Origin: Sphingomonas prati
GTDB lineage: Bacteria; Pseudomonadota; Alphaproteobacteria; Sphingomonadales; Sphingomonadaceae
Length of the DNA stretch: 64,000 bases
Direction of reading: 5' to 3'
Assembly (NCBI RefSeq): GCF_014643515.1
Contig: NZ_BMJP01000006.1
Span: forward strand, 1-64,000
Below are positions 36,055-44,218 of this stretch, in pieces. The translations under genes were made by a program, and so were the position numbers. Positions within the stretch are counted from its first letter, which is position 1; every line of letters begins with the position of its first letter. The notes under the pieces were generated by a model. That model did not search any database. It had not been told where the DNA came from and saw nothing but the letters and a program-made list of their open reading frames with translations.

Positions 36055-36410
36055 TATACGGAACAGGCGCTTGACTGGAGCCGGCGAGTGTTTCGCAGCG
36101 TATCGACCCCATCTGACGCAGATATCCGGCGTCGCAGGGCAGATCATGGTTAGCCTTTAGCAGGAAGCTGCGTGCACGCTGCGCTATAGTACGGATCTCG
36201 GCAGTTGGTCGACAGTATAGTCACTGTCGCGAATGCCAGAGTAATCGGCATCCGGAATATCGGGGCTGATGTAGCAGAAGCGATGCTCAATTCGCCGCAT
36301 GGGGTAATGCGGTACATACAGGGCGTCGTCTACGCGAGATGCGTATTGTCTGCATATGGGAGAGGGTCGCCATCGGCATGATTTGATGCACATTGGGGGG
36401 ACTCATTTAC
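36055..36410. other. 356-base gap upstream of the TonB-dependent receptor
   Basis: No gene is recognised. The stretch is clearly less GC-rich than its surroundings and contains a GGGGGG at 36395, 10 bases before the receptor ATG, serving as its ribosome binding site. It should hold the receptor promoter, and perhaps regulator binding sites, but none is a clear match to a named consensus. Confidence 0.5.
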
Positions 36411-39389
36411 ATGACCGTGTTCGCAGCGAAGATTGCCAGCCGCAGGACGATGACGTCACGCACGCTATTGCTCGCGACCGTCGGGGTCATGGCATCGACC
36501 ATCGCAGTCCGGCCGACACATGCCGCGCAAGTGACCGCCACAGCTGCGGTCGGCGATCCCGCGGCATCGGCCGCCACGCAGGACAGCGAAACCGTCGCGC
36601 CGCAAGCGACGACCGAACCGACCGCGGACGGGGATGCGCCGGTCTCCGCGGACGAGGTGACGGTCACCGGCACACGGATCGTGCGCGACGGGTACAGTGC
36701 ACCGACCCCGGTGACGGTCCTCGGTCGTGCCGAGATCGCTGCGCAGGCACCGGCCAACATCGCCGATTTCGTCAACCAGCTGCCGGCGATCGCGGGCAGC
36801 GGCACGTCCGGTACGTCGTCCGGCGGCTTGTCGAACGCGGGCGCCGGCATCAATTCGATCAGCCTGCGCGGGCTCGGAGCCGGCCGGACGCTGGTGCTGC
36901 TGGACGGTCAGCGATCGGTCGCGTCCTCGGTCGGTGGTCTGGTCGACATCAACACGATCCCGCAGGACCTAGTCGAGCGGGTCGAGGTCGTGACCGGGGG
37001 CGCATCGGCGGCTTATGGTTCGGATGCGGTTGGCGGCGTCGTGAACTTCATCCTGGACAAGAGCTTCAAGGGCCTCCGGATCGGGACGGATCAGGGCATT
37101 TCCTCCCGCGGGGACGGACGGAACTACAAGTTCACGGCCAGTGCAGGTTTGTCGCTGGCCGACGACCGGCTGCACATCCTGCTGAACGGCGAATATTTCA
37201 AGCAGGAGCCGGTCGATACCATCGATCGCGACTGGAACCGGTCGGGCTATTTCCAGATCAACAACCCTGCCTACACCGCGACGAACGGCGAGCCGCAGCG
37301 GCTCGTCGGGTCCGGCTTCGGACCAAGCGGGTACACGTCCGGCGGGCTCATCGGCTCGGGTCCGCTGCGGGGCACTTACTTCCTGGGTGCCGGACAGACG
37401 GCGCGGCTGACCTACGGCGCGACATTGAGCCCGTGGATGGTCGGCGGCGATACCCAGACGACGCTGGACGGGCATATCGGCACCAACTCGCTGATCCCGG
37501 ATGACAGGCGGATCGGCCTGTTCAACCGCACGGCGTTCGACATCACGCCCGATATCACGGTATACGGCCAGCTCGCCTATAACCGGTCCGACAGCAGCAG
37601 CTTCTATCAGCAGACGCCGAGCACCGGCGTCGTGATCCAGCGCGACAACGCGTATCTGAACCAGCAATATCCGTCGGTCGTGGCGGAGATGCTGGCCAGT
37701 GGCGTCAACAGTTTCACGATGGGGACGAGCAACGCCGGCTTCCCCGTGCCGGGCAGCAGCATCCGCCGCGAAGTGTACCGGCTGGTAGGTGGGGCGGAGG
37801 GCAAGTTCGAGTTGCTCGGCAAGCGCTGGACCTGGAACGGCTATTACCAGCACGGCGTGACGAAGTCGCATGAGGAGCTGACCAACACCTGGAACAACGC
37901 GCGGATGGCGCTGGCGCAGGATGCGGTGGTTTCGAACGGACAGATCGTGTGCCGGTCGACGCTGACCGATCCGACCAACGGTTGCGTGCCGATCGACCGG
38001 ATCGGTACTGACGGACCGTCCGCCGCCGCGCTGAACTATATCTACACCGACGATCAGCCGCAGCGCGATCAGACGATCAAGCAGGACGTCGCGGCAGCAA
38101 CGGTCAGCGGCGGGCTGTTCGACCTGCCCGGCGGGGCGGCCGCGGTGGCGGCGGGTCTCGAATATCGCAAGGAACAGATCAACGGAACGGTTGATGCGGT
38201 GTATAACACCGGCTGGTTGTACGGGAACTTCCTGGTCAATCGCGGTGAATATACTGTCAAGGAAGGGTTCGTCGAAGTCGACCTGCCGTTGTTCACCGGG
38301 TTCAACCTGAACGCGGCGGGGCGCTACACGGATTACTCGACATCGGGTGCCGTCCAGACGTGGAAGGTGGGCGCGACGTTCCAGCCGATCGACGATATCC
38401 GGTTCCGCGGGACGATCAGTCACGATATTCGCGCGCCCAATCTTCAGGAGCTGTTCGCCGCCGGCACCGCGCGGACCAACACCGTCATCATCCCGGCGAA
38501 CGCGAATGCGTGGGCGACCGGATCGCTGCAGTTCGTGCAGAATCAGATCGGCAACCGCGACCTGCGCCCTGAAGTGGCCGATACCTGGACCGTCGGAACG
38601 GTGGTGACGCCAAGTTTCCTGCCCGGTTTCTCCGCGTCGTTCGACTATTACGACATCAAGATTGACAAGGCGATCGGTAACGTCACCGCGCAGGATACCG
38701 TCGATCTATGTTACTCACTGGCGATCGCCGAATATTGCGCGAACATCCAGTTCACCGGCAGCACGCTGACCAGCATCCTGCTGCGCCCGATCAATTTCGC
38801 GACGCAGCGCGAAAAGGGCTTCGACATCGAGGCGAGTTACCGGTTCGACCTGTCCGCGATTGCAGAGACGTTACCCGGCAAGTTCAGTCTGCACGGCGCG
38901 GTGACCCACTATATCGAAAACGTCATCGACAACGGGATCAGTTTTCCGATTGATTATGCGGGGGTGAACGGCGGCAGCCTGGCCGGCACCTATTCCTCGC
39001 CCAGCTGGGTGTACCGGATCAGCGCCTTCTACGAAGTTGAGCCGGTGACGTTGAACATGGTCGTCCGCGGCTTCGGGTCCGGGGTGTACGGCAATGATTA
39101 TATCGAGTGCACGTCCGGCTGCCCGGCATCGACGACCCAGTACCGCACGATCAACGACAACAATATCGACGGTGCGACCTATGTCGATCTGTCGATCGGG
39201 ACGAAGCTGAAGGGGCTCGGCGGCGACACGACGCTGACCTTCGTCGTGAACAATCTGCTCGACCGCGATCCGGAGCTGATCGGCAACGGGCCGGACGGGA
39301 ACAACGTGCCGGCCTACGCCCAGACATCGCGGTCCAACTACGACGTGATCGGTCGCCAGTTCCGCATTTCCGCCCGCGCCCGCTTCTGA
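36411..39389 (+). CDS. TonB-dependent outer-membrane receptor
   Basis: A 992-residue TonB-dependent receptor. The signal peptide (TLLLATVGVMASTIAVRPTHAAQ) ends near residue 45. The plug starts with the sphingomonad DEVTVTGTRIVRDG box, followed by SISLRGLGAGRTLVLLDGQR and VERVEVVTGGASAAYGSDAVGGVVNFIL. The barrel follows (TGFNLNAAGRYTDYS, RGTISHDIRAPNLQELF) and ends with the FRISARARF C-terminal signature. The two Cys residues in ECTSGC near the end suit a disulfide-linked extracellular loop. It is the largest gene of the locus; the next gene's ATG overlaps its TGA (TGATG). Ligand unknown; neighbours suggest an amide- or peptide-like compound. Confidence 0.93.
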   Translation: MTVFAAKIASRRTMTSRTLLLATVGVMASTIAVRPTHAAQVTATAAVGDPAASAATQDSETVAPQATTEPTADGDAPVSADEVTVTGTRIVRDGYSAPTPVTVLGRAEIAAQAPANIADFVNQLPAIAGSGTSGTSSGGLSNAGAGINSISLRGLGAGRTLVLLDGQRSVASSVGGLVDINTIPQDLVERVEVVTGGASAAYGSDAVGGVVNFILDKSFKGLRIGTDQGISSRGDGRNYKFTASAGLSLADDRLHILLNGEYFKQEPVDTIDRDWNRSGYFQINNPAYTATNGEPQRLVGSGFGPSGYTSGGLIGSGPLRGTYFLGAGQTARLTYGATLSPWMVGGDTQTTLDGHIGTNSLIPDDRRIGLFNRTAFDITPDITVYGQLAYNRSDSSSFYQQTPSTGVVIQRDNAYLNQQYPSVVAEMLASGVNSFTMGTSNAGFPVPGSSIRREVYRLVGGAEGKFELLGKRWTWNGYYQHGVTKSHEELTNTWNNARMALAQDAVVSNGQIVCRSTLTDPTNGCVPIDRIGTDGPSAAALNYIYTDDQPQRDQTIKQDVAAATVSGGLFDLPGGAAAVAAGLEYRKEQINGTVDAVYNTGWLYGNFLVNRGEYTVKEGFVEVDLPLFTGFNLNAAGRYTDYSTSGAVQTWKVGATFQPIDDIRFRGTISHDIRAPNLQELFAAGTARTNTVIIPANANAWATGSLQFVQNQIGNRDLRPEVADTWTVGTVVTPSFLPGFSASFDYYDIKIDKAIGNVTAQDTVDLCYSLAIAEYCANIQFTGSTLTSILLRPINFATQREKGFDIEASYRFDLSAIAETLPGKFSLHGAVTHYIENVIDNGISFPIDYAGVNGGSLAGTYSSPSWVYRISAFYEVEPVTLNMVVRGFGSGVYGNDYIECTSGCPASTTQYRTINDNNIDGATYVDLSIGTKLKGLGGDTTLTFVVNNLLDRDPELIGNGPDGNNVPAYAQTSRSNYDVIGRQFRISARARF

Positions 39390-40990
39390 TGACGCGGCTG
39401 ACAAGGATGATCACGATGCGCAAGACGATGATGGCGGGCCTCCTGGCCGCCACGCTGCCCACCGCTGCGCTGCAAGCGGCGGCCCCCAAGGCCCTGAAGG
39501 CGGAGGCCGCGGCCGCGGTGGACGCGCAGGCCAAGCAGATCCAGGTGATGGTAGACCAGGTGTTCAGTTTCGCCGAACCCGGTTTCCAGGAGGTCCGGAC
39601 ATCGGAATATCTGACCGGTATCCTGGAGAAGAACGGCTTTACGGTGACCCGCGGCGTGGCCGGCATCCCGACCGCGTTCACCGCGACATGGGGCAGCGGC
39701 GGGCCTCTGATTGCGCTGGGTAGCGATATCGACGATCTGCTCGGCGTGTCGCAAATTCCGGGCATCCCCAACCAGAAGGCGATGATCGAGGGCGCGCCGG
39801 GCCATGGCGAAGGCCATAATGCGGGCATGCCGCTGGTCATCGCCGCCGCGATCGCCGCGAAGAAGGTGATGGAGGAACGCAAGATCCCGGGCCGGCTGAT
39901 GCTGTGGCCGGGGGTCGCGGAGGAATTGCTCGCGACCAAGGCCTTCTATGTGCGCGACGGCCTGTTCAAGGGAGTCGACGCCTGCATATTCACCCATGTC
40001 GGCAGCGAGTTCGGCACCGCGTACGGCGATCTCGGCCAGAACGGGATGGTGTCGGTCGAATACACCTTCCACGGCAAGACCGCCCATGCGGCCGGTAGCC
40101 CGTGGGACGGTCGCAGCGCGCTCGACGGGGTGGAGGTGATGGACACGGCGTGGAATTTCCGCCGCGAACATCTGCCGCTGACCCAGCGGTCGCATTATGT
40201 GATTACCAACGGCGGCGGACAGCCGAACGTCGTGCCGGACAAGGCGTCGGTCTGGTATTATTTCCGCGACCGGACATTCGGCGCGGTGCGCAACCTGTAC
40301 GAAATCGGCAACCAGATATCGGAGGCCGCAGCCAAGGCCACGGGCACCACCGTCACACGTCAGACGCTGGGCTATGCCGCGCCGAATTTTGCGAACAAGC
40401 CGATCGCGGAAGCAGCACAGCTGAACATCGAAGCGGTTGGCATGCCGAAATGGTCCGCCGACGATCAGGCGTTTGCCCGTGCGGTGCAGGAAACCAACCA
40501 GCGCAAGGTCGAACCGCTGAAGTCCGCGGTCACACCGCTGTCGACGCCGCAGAACCGGCCGGACCGGCAGGGCGGCGGATCGGACGATATCGGGGATATC
40601 ATGTGGGCAGTGCCCACCATCACCATCCGCTTCCCGTCGAACATCCCAAACGTGATCGGCCATCATGTGACCGCCGCGATGGCGATGGCGACGCCGATCG
40701 CGCACAAGGGTGCGGTCGCGGGCGCGAAGGCGCTGGCGATGACGGTGCTGGACCTTATGACGACGCCCAAGCTGGTCGCCGATGCCAAGACCTACTTCAC
40801 CGACGTGCAACTGAAGACGGACAGCTACGCGCCCGTCCTCACCGCGGCGGACAAGCCGGCGATCTGGCTGAATGCCAGGACCATGGCCGAAATGCGTCCC
40901 GCCATGGAGAAGCATTATTACGACCCGGCCAAATACGACACCTATCTCGAGCAGATCGGCGTCACCTATCCGACGGTGAAGCCGCAATGA
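39389..40990 (+). CDS. Exported M20 amidohydrolase, AbgB-like (copy 1)
   Basis: A 533-residue protein with a signal peptide (cleavage near ALQA) and an M20D-type amidohydrolase/peptidase similar to AbgB, the p-aminobenzoyl-glutamate hydrolase subunit. Landmarks are IALGSDIDDLLG and the metal loop HGEGHNAGM (His139, Glu141, His143), where most M20D enzymes have Cys instead of Glu. GVAEELLATKAFYVRDG supplies the Glu-Glu pair and VEYTFHGKTAHAAGSPW the dimerisation domain. ATGs at 39389, 39407 and 39416 are all in frame; 39416 has an AAGGA site and also gives a signal peptide. It overlaps the receptor stop; strongly similar to the following gene. Confidence 0.87.
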   Translation: MTRLTRMITMRKTMMAGLLAATLPTAALQAAAPKALKAEAAAAVDAQAKQIQVMVDQVFSFAEPGFQEVRTSEYLTGILEKNGFTVTRGVAGIPTAFTATWGSGGPLIALGSDIDDLLGVSQIPGIPNQKAMIEGAPGHGEGHNAGMPLVIAAAIAAKKVMEERKIPGRLMLWPGVAEELLATKAFYVRDGLFKGVDACIFTHVGSEFGTAYGDLGQNGMVSVEYTFHGKTAHAAGSPWDGRSALDGVEVMDTAWNFRREHLPLTQRSHYVITNGGGQPNVVPDKASVWYYFRDRTFGAVRNLYEIGNQISEAAAKATGTTVTRQTLGYAAPNFANKPIAEAAQLNIEAVGMPKWSADDQAFARAVQETNQRKVEPLKSAVTPLSTPQNRPDRQGGGSDDIGDIMWAVPTITIRFPSNIPNVIGHHVTAAMAMATPIAHKGAVAGAKALAMTVLDLMTTPKLVADAKTYFTDVQLKTDSYAPVLTAADKPAIWLNARTMAEMRPAMEKHYYDPAKYDTYLEQIGVTYPTVKPQ

Positions 40991-42627
40991 TCGGCCGGGA
41001 CCTGTCGATCGCAGGGGGTCGCCACACCATGACGCACATCATCCGCACCAGGCTGGTCGCGACGTTGCTGGCGACGGCGGTCCTGCCGTCGCCAGCGCAG
41101 GCGGCGGCACCGGCGGCGTTGAAGGCCGCAGCGGTGGCGGGCGTCGAGGCGCAGGCGAAGGACATCCAGGTCATGGTCGACCAGGTATTCAGCTTTGCCG
41201 AACCCGGCTTCCAGGAGGTGCGCACCTCCGAATATCTGGCCGGCATCCTGGAAAAGAACGGGTTCACCGTGACGCGTGGGGTGGCCGGCATCCCGACTGC
41301 CTTCACCGCGACATGGGGCAGCGGCGGGCCGCTGATCGCGCTCGGCAGCGATATCGACGGGCTGCTCGGCGTGTCGCAGACGCCGGGGGCCGCAACGGTG
41401 GAGCCGCTTGTCGCTGGCGCGCCCGGACATGGCGAGGGGCACAACAGCGGAATGCCGATGATGATCGCCGCGGCGATCGCGGTGAAGAAGGTGATGACGG
41501 AGCGCAAAATTCCCGGCCGACTCATGCTGTGGCCCGGGGTGGCGGAGGAACTGCTCGGCACCAAGGCCTATTATGTTCGCGCGGGCATGTTCAGGGGCGT
41601 CGACGCCTGCATCTTCGCGCACGTCAATACCGGGTTCGGCACGGCGTACGGCAATCTCGGGCTGAACGGCATGGTGTCGGTCGAATATACCTTTCACGGC
41701 AAGACGGCCCATGCGGCGGGCATGCCGTGGGACGGTCGCAGCGCGCTGGATGCGGCCGAGATCATGGACGTCGCGTGGAATTACCGGCGCGAGCATCTGC
41801 CGCTCGGTCAGCGGTCGCACGACGTGATCAGCCGCGGCGGTGGGCAGCCCAATGTCGTGCCGGACACGGCGTCGGCCTGGTACTACTTCCGCGAGAAGGA
41901 TTTCGCGGCGGTCCGCAACCTGTACCAGACGGGGAACGAGATCGCCGATGCCGCGGCGCAGGCGACGGGCACCACCGTGACGCGGCAGTTGCTGGGCTAT
42001 GCTGCGCCAAATTTCGGGAACAAGCCGTTGGCCGAGGCTGCCTATGCCAATATCCGGGCGGTCGGCATGCCGGCATGGTCCGCCGACGACCAGGCGTTCG
42101 CCGGCGCGATCCAGTCCAGCAACGGGTTCAAGCCGAAGCCGCTGGCAACGAAGATCGAGCCACTGTCCACGCCGGAGACACGCAAGGGCCCCGGCATGGG
42201 CGCCTCGGACGACATTGGTGACGTGATGTGGACGGTGCCCACCATCACGATCGGATATCCGTCGAACGTGCCGAACATCATCTTCCACCACGCGACGGCG
42301 GCGATGGCGATGGCCACGCCGATCGCGCACAAAGGCGCAGTTGCCGGTGCGAAGGCCGTCGCGATGACCGTATTGGACCTCATGACGACGCCGAAACTGG
42401 TCAGCGCGGCAAAGAGCTATTTCACGGACGTCGAGCTCAAGACCGACCGCTACGCCCCCGTCCTGGAGGCAAGCGATCGCCCGGCCATCCAGCGCAACGC
42501 CGAAACCATGCGCGAACTGCGGCCGGCGATGGAGAAATTCTACTATGATCCGGCCAAATACTCGACCTATCTCGAACAGCTGGGCGTGAAGTATCCCGGC
42601 GCCGGCAAGGCACCCGCCGGATCCTGA
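40987..42627 (+). CDS. Exported M20 amidohydrolase, AbgB-like (copy 2)
   Basis: A 546-residue paralogue of the preceding protein, with the same order of motifs and a similar signal peptide region; an alternative start at 41029 (MTHIIRTRLVATLLATAVLP) gives a neat signal peptide. The metal loop is HGEGHNSGM (His148, Glu150, His152), with the Glu replacement retained. IALGSDIDGLLG and GVAEELLGTKAYYVRAG match copy 1. The ATG overlaps copy 1's stop (ATGA), so the pair arose by tandem duplication and is translated together. AbgA/AbgB act as a heterodimer in E. coli; here two AbgB-like chains might pair. Confidence 0.87.
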   Translation: MIGRDLSIAGGRHTMTHIIRTRLVATLLATAVLPSPAQAAAPAALKAAAVAGVEAQAKDIQVMVDQVFSFAEPGFQEVRTSEYLAGILEKNGFTVTRGVAGIPTAFTATWGSGGPLIALGSDIDGLLGVSQTPGAATVEPLVAGAPGHGEGHNSGMPMMIAAAIAVKKVMTERKIPGRLMLWPGVAEELLGTKAYYVRAGMFRGVDACIFAHVNTGFGTAYGNLGLNGMVSVEYTFHGKTAHAAGMPWDGRSALDAAEIMDVAWNYRREHLPLGQRSHDVISRGGGQPNVVPDTASAWYYFREKDFAAVRNLYQTGNEIADAAAQATGTTVTRQLLGYAAPNFGNKPLAEAAYANIRAVGMPAWSADDQAFAGAIQSSNGFKPKPLATKIEPLSTPETRKGPGMGASDDIGDVMWTVPTITIGYPSNVPNIIFHHATAAMAMATPIAHKGAVAGAKAVAMTVLDLMTTPKLVSAAKSYFTDVELKTDRYAPVLEASDRPAIQRNAETMRELRPAMEKFYYDPAKYSTYLEQLGVKYPGAGKAPAGS

Positions 42628-42638
42628 CGGGACGACGA

Positions 42639-42674
42639 CGGAGCCGTGCCGACGAACGGCACCGGCCGGCTCCG
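42639..42674 (+). terminator. Candidate terminator after the M20 pair
   Basis: Nested stems CGGAGCC/GGCTCCG and GTGCCG/CGGCAC enclose a small loop, 11 bases after the second M20 stop. The tail GGTTTCATCAC has few T residues, so the case for intrinsic termination is weak, but the position fits the end of the operon. Confidence 0.35.
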
Positions 42675-43077
42675 GTTTCATCACGCGACCTCCGGCTGAC
42701 TACCGAGCCGTAGGCAGCGTAACGCGAATCGAGGAACCCGTCTGGCCGCGCCGTCGCCATGACAGGTCACGCAGCGGTGGGCTTTACCGGTCCGGCGACG
42801 ATCGCGCTCCGCGGCCACTCCACATTCAAATCGCGACATCCGGCGCGCACCATCGCGGGACTGCACGTACGGTTCGACTAAAGTCACGAACTGTCACCGG
42901 GTTCCCCCACGGCCTTCGTCCTTGGTCTAAGCAGGACCACGGTTTTACACTTTGTTAATTTGAAAAGGCGAATGAGTTCCTATCGCAAGACAGTACAGCG
43001 GCCGGACGTTCTCAAATTCATAAGAACAGTCTCGCTCTTTCTGCTGCCTTGCTCTTTATGAGGATAGGCTCGTCGTT
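42675..43077. other. Roughly 400-base gap upstream of the pilus operon
   Basis: No gene seen. An AT-rich patch around 42944-42970 (TTTACAC, TTTGTTAATTTG) is the likeliest promoter area for the pilus operon. A small inverted repeat, GTTCT/AGAAC, sits at 43008-43027. Confidence 0.45.
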
Positions 43078-43701
43078 ATGGCACAGACAATCGGACTGAA
43101 CGAACCCCGCATGGCCGCCCAGCGGAGCGGACACGCGACCACGGTCCTTTCGCGGCTGCGCAACACGGCACGTGCCGGGTCCGTGGCGCTGGCCTGCATG
43201 GGCGCGGTGATCGCCGCGCCGGTCTCCGCGGCCACCCAGGGATCGCTCGGCGCCACCTCCACCGGCAGCATCCAGATCAGTGTTTCGGTGCCCAGCCGCG
43301 TGCAGATCACCGGCCTCAGCGACATCACCCTCGCCAATGTCGAACCGAACACTGCGGCGATCAGCTCGCAGAACAACTGCGTGTGGAGCAACACCGCGAC
43401 CAAGGGCTACACGATCACCGCGACCGGCAGCGGCGCGTCCGGCGCCTTCACGCTGGCCTCCGGCGTCCTCCCGCCCGTCGCCTATGATGTGCAGTGGAAC
43501 CAGGCTTCGGGCCAGACCACCGGAACGACGCTGACCCCCGGCACCGTCTCCACCGGCTACGTCTCGACCGCGCTTATCCCCGGCTGCGCCACGGGTTCCA
43601 GCTCCAGCATGACCGTTACCATCGCCACGGCACAGCTTCAGACGATGCCGTCGCTCACCACTTACACCGGCACGCTGACGCTGCTCGTCAACCCGGCCTG
43701 A
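43078..43701 (+). CDS. Pilin subunit, alpha/CS1-like chaperone-usher type
   Basis: A 207-residue secreted protein with a long N-terminal region, then a signal core (SVALACMGAVIAAPVSA). The mature part starts with an extension ATQGSLGATSTGSIQISVSV with alternating hydrophobic residues, as expected of a donor strand, followed by an Ig-like pilin body (VQITGLSDITLANV). Two Cys (NNCVW and PGCATG) could form one disulfide. The end TYTGTLTLLVNPA resembles the CS1 pilin C-terminus. Similar to the next gene's product. First gene of a four-gene operon with usher and chaperone. Confidence 0.8.
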   Translation: MAQTIGLNEPRMAAQRSGHATTVLSRLRNTARAGSVALACMGAVIAAPVSAATQGSLGATSTGSIQISVSVPSRVQITGLSDITLANVEPNTAAISSQNNCVWSNTATKGYTITATGSGASGAFTLASGVLPPVAYDVQWNQASGQTTGTTLTPGTVSTGYVSTALIPGCATGSSSSMTVTIATAQLQTMPSLTTYTGTLTLLVNPA

Positions 43702-43720
43702 GGGGGCGGCGGGCGGCATC

Positions 43721-44206
43721 ATGACGCTCCCGCACGCCGCCCTTGCCTGCGCGCTGCTCCTGATCGGACTGTCATGGTCCGGCACGGGCAGCGCGCAACA
43801 GGTGCGGATCAGCCGGCTGACCGACTACACCTTCACGATCACCAACGTGTCGCAGAACATCAGTCTCAGCAGGAACGCCTGCATCTCGGCAACGAGCCTG
43901 ACCGGGCGATACGGCATCCGCGCGACCGGCGGCGGCACGGCGGGCGCGTTCACGCTGGCCGGGCCCGCCGCGGTAATGGCCTATGACGTCCAATGGAATG
44001 ACCGGGCGGACCAGACGTCCGGCACTGCGCTCGTTCCCGGCGTCGCCCGCTCCGGCCTGACGACCAGCGGGCTCGGCCTGAACCTTGGCTGCGCACTCGG
44101 CAATGATTCCGCCAGCCTGATCCTGACATTGCGTTCGGGGGATCTCAGCCGGGCCACCGCAGGTGCCTATACCGGTACGCTGACGCTGCTGATCGCGGCG
44201 GAATAG
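43721..44206 (+). CDS. Second pilin-like subunit, short N-terminus
   Basis: A 161-residue paralogue of the previous pilin. After its signal peptide (cleavage SGTGSA) the mature chain begins QQVRISRLTDYTFTITNV, directly at the first core strand, without the extension present in copy 1. Core matches are clear: MAYDVQWN, DQTSGTALVPG, GCALGNDSASLILTL, AYTGTLTLLIAAE; both Cys residues are conserved. Absence of a donor strand suggests a terminal (tip) subunit that accepts but does not donate. This is an inference. Confidence 0.78.
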   Translation: MTLPHAALACALLLIGLSWSGTGSAQQVRISRLTDYTFTITNVSQNISLSRNACISATSLTGRYGIRATGGGTAGAFTLAGPAAVMAYDVQWNDRADQTSGTALVPGVARSGLTTSGLGLNLGCALGNDSASLILTLRSGDLSRATAGAYTGTLTLLIAAE

Positions 44207-44218
44207 CGCCGGTCGTTC

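Noticed and set aside
36184-36393. Reverse-strand 69-codon frame in the gap before the receptor
   Set aside because: No ribosome binding site or family feature; it lies in the presumed promoter region.
29586-36400. Integrated element with attachment sites at tRNA-Thr
   Set aside because: No integrase gene and no second copy of the tRNA 3' end were found in the window, so only a weak suggestion of transfer remains.
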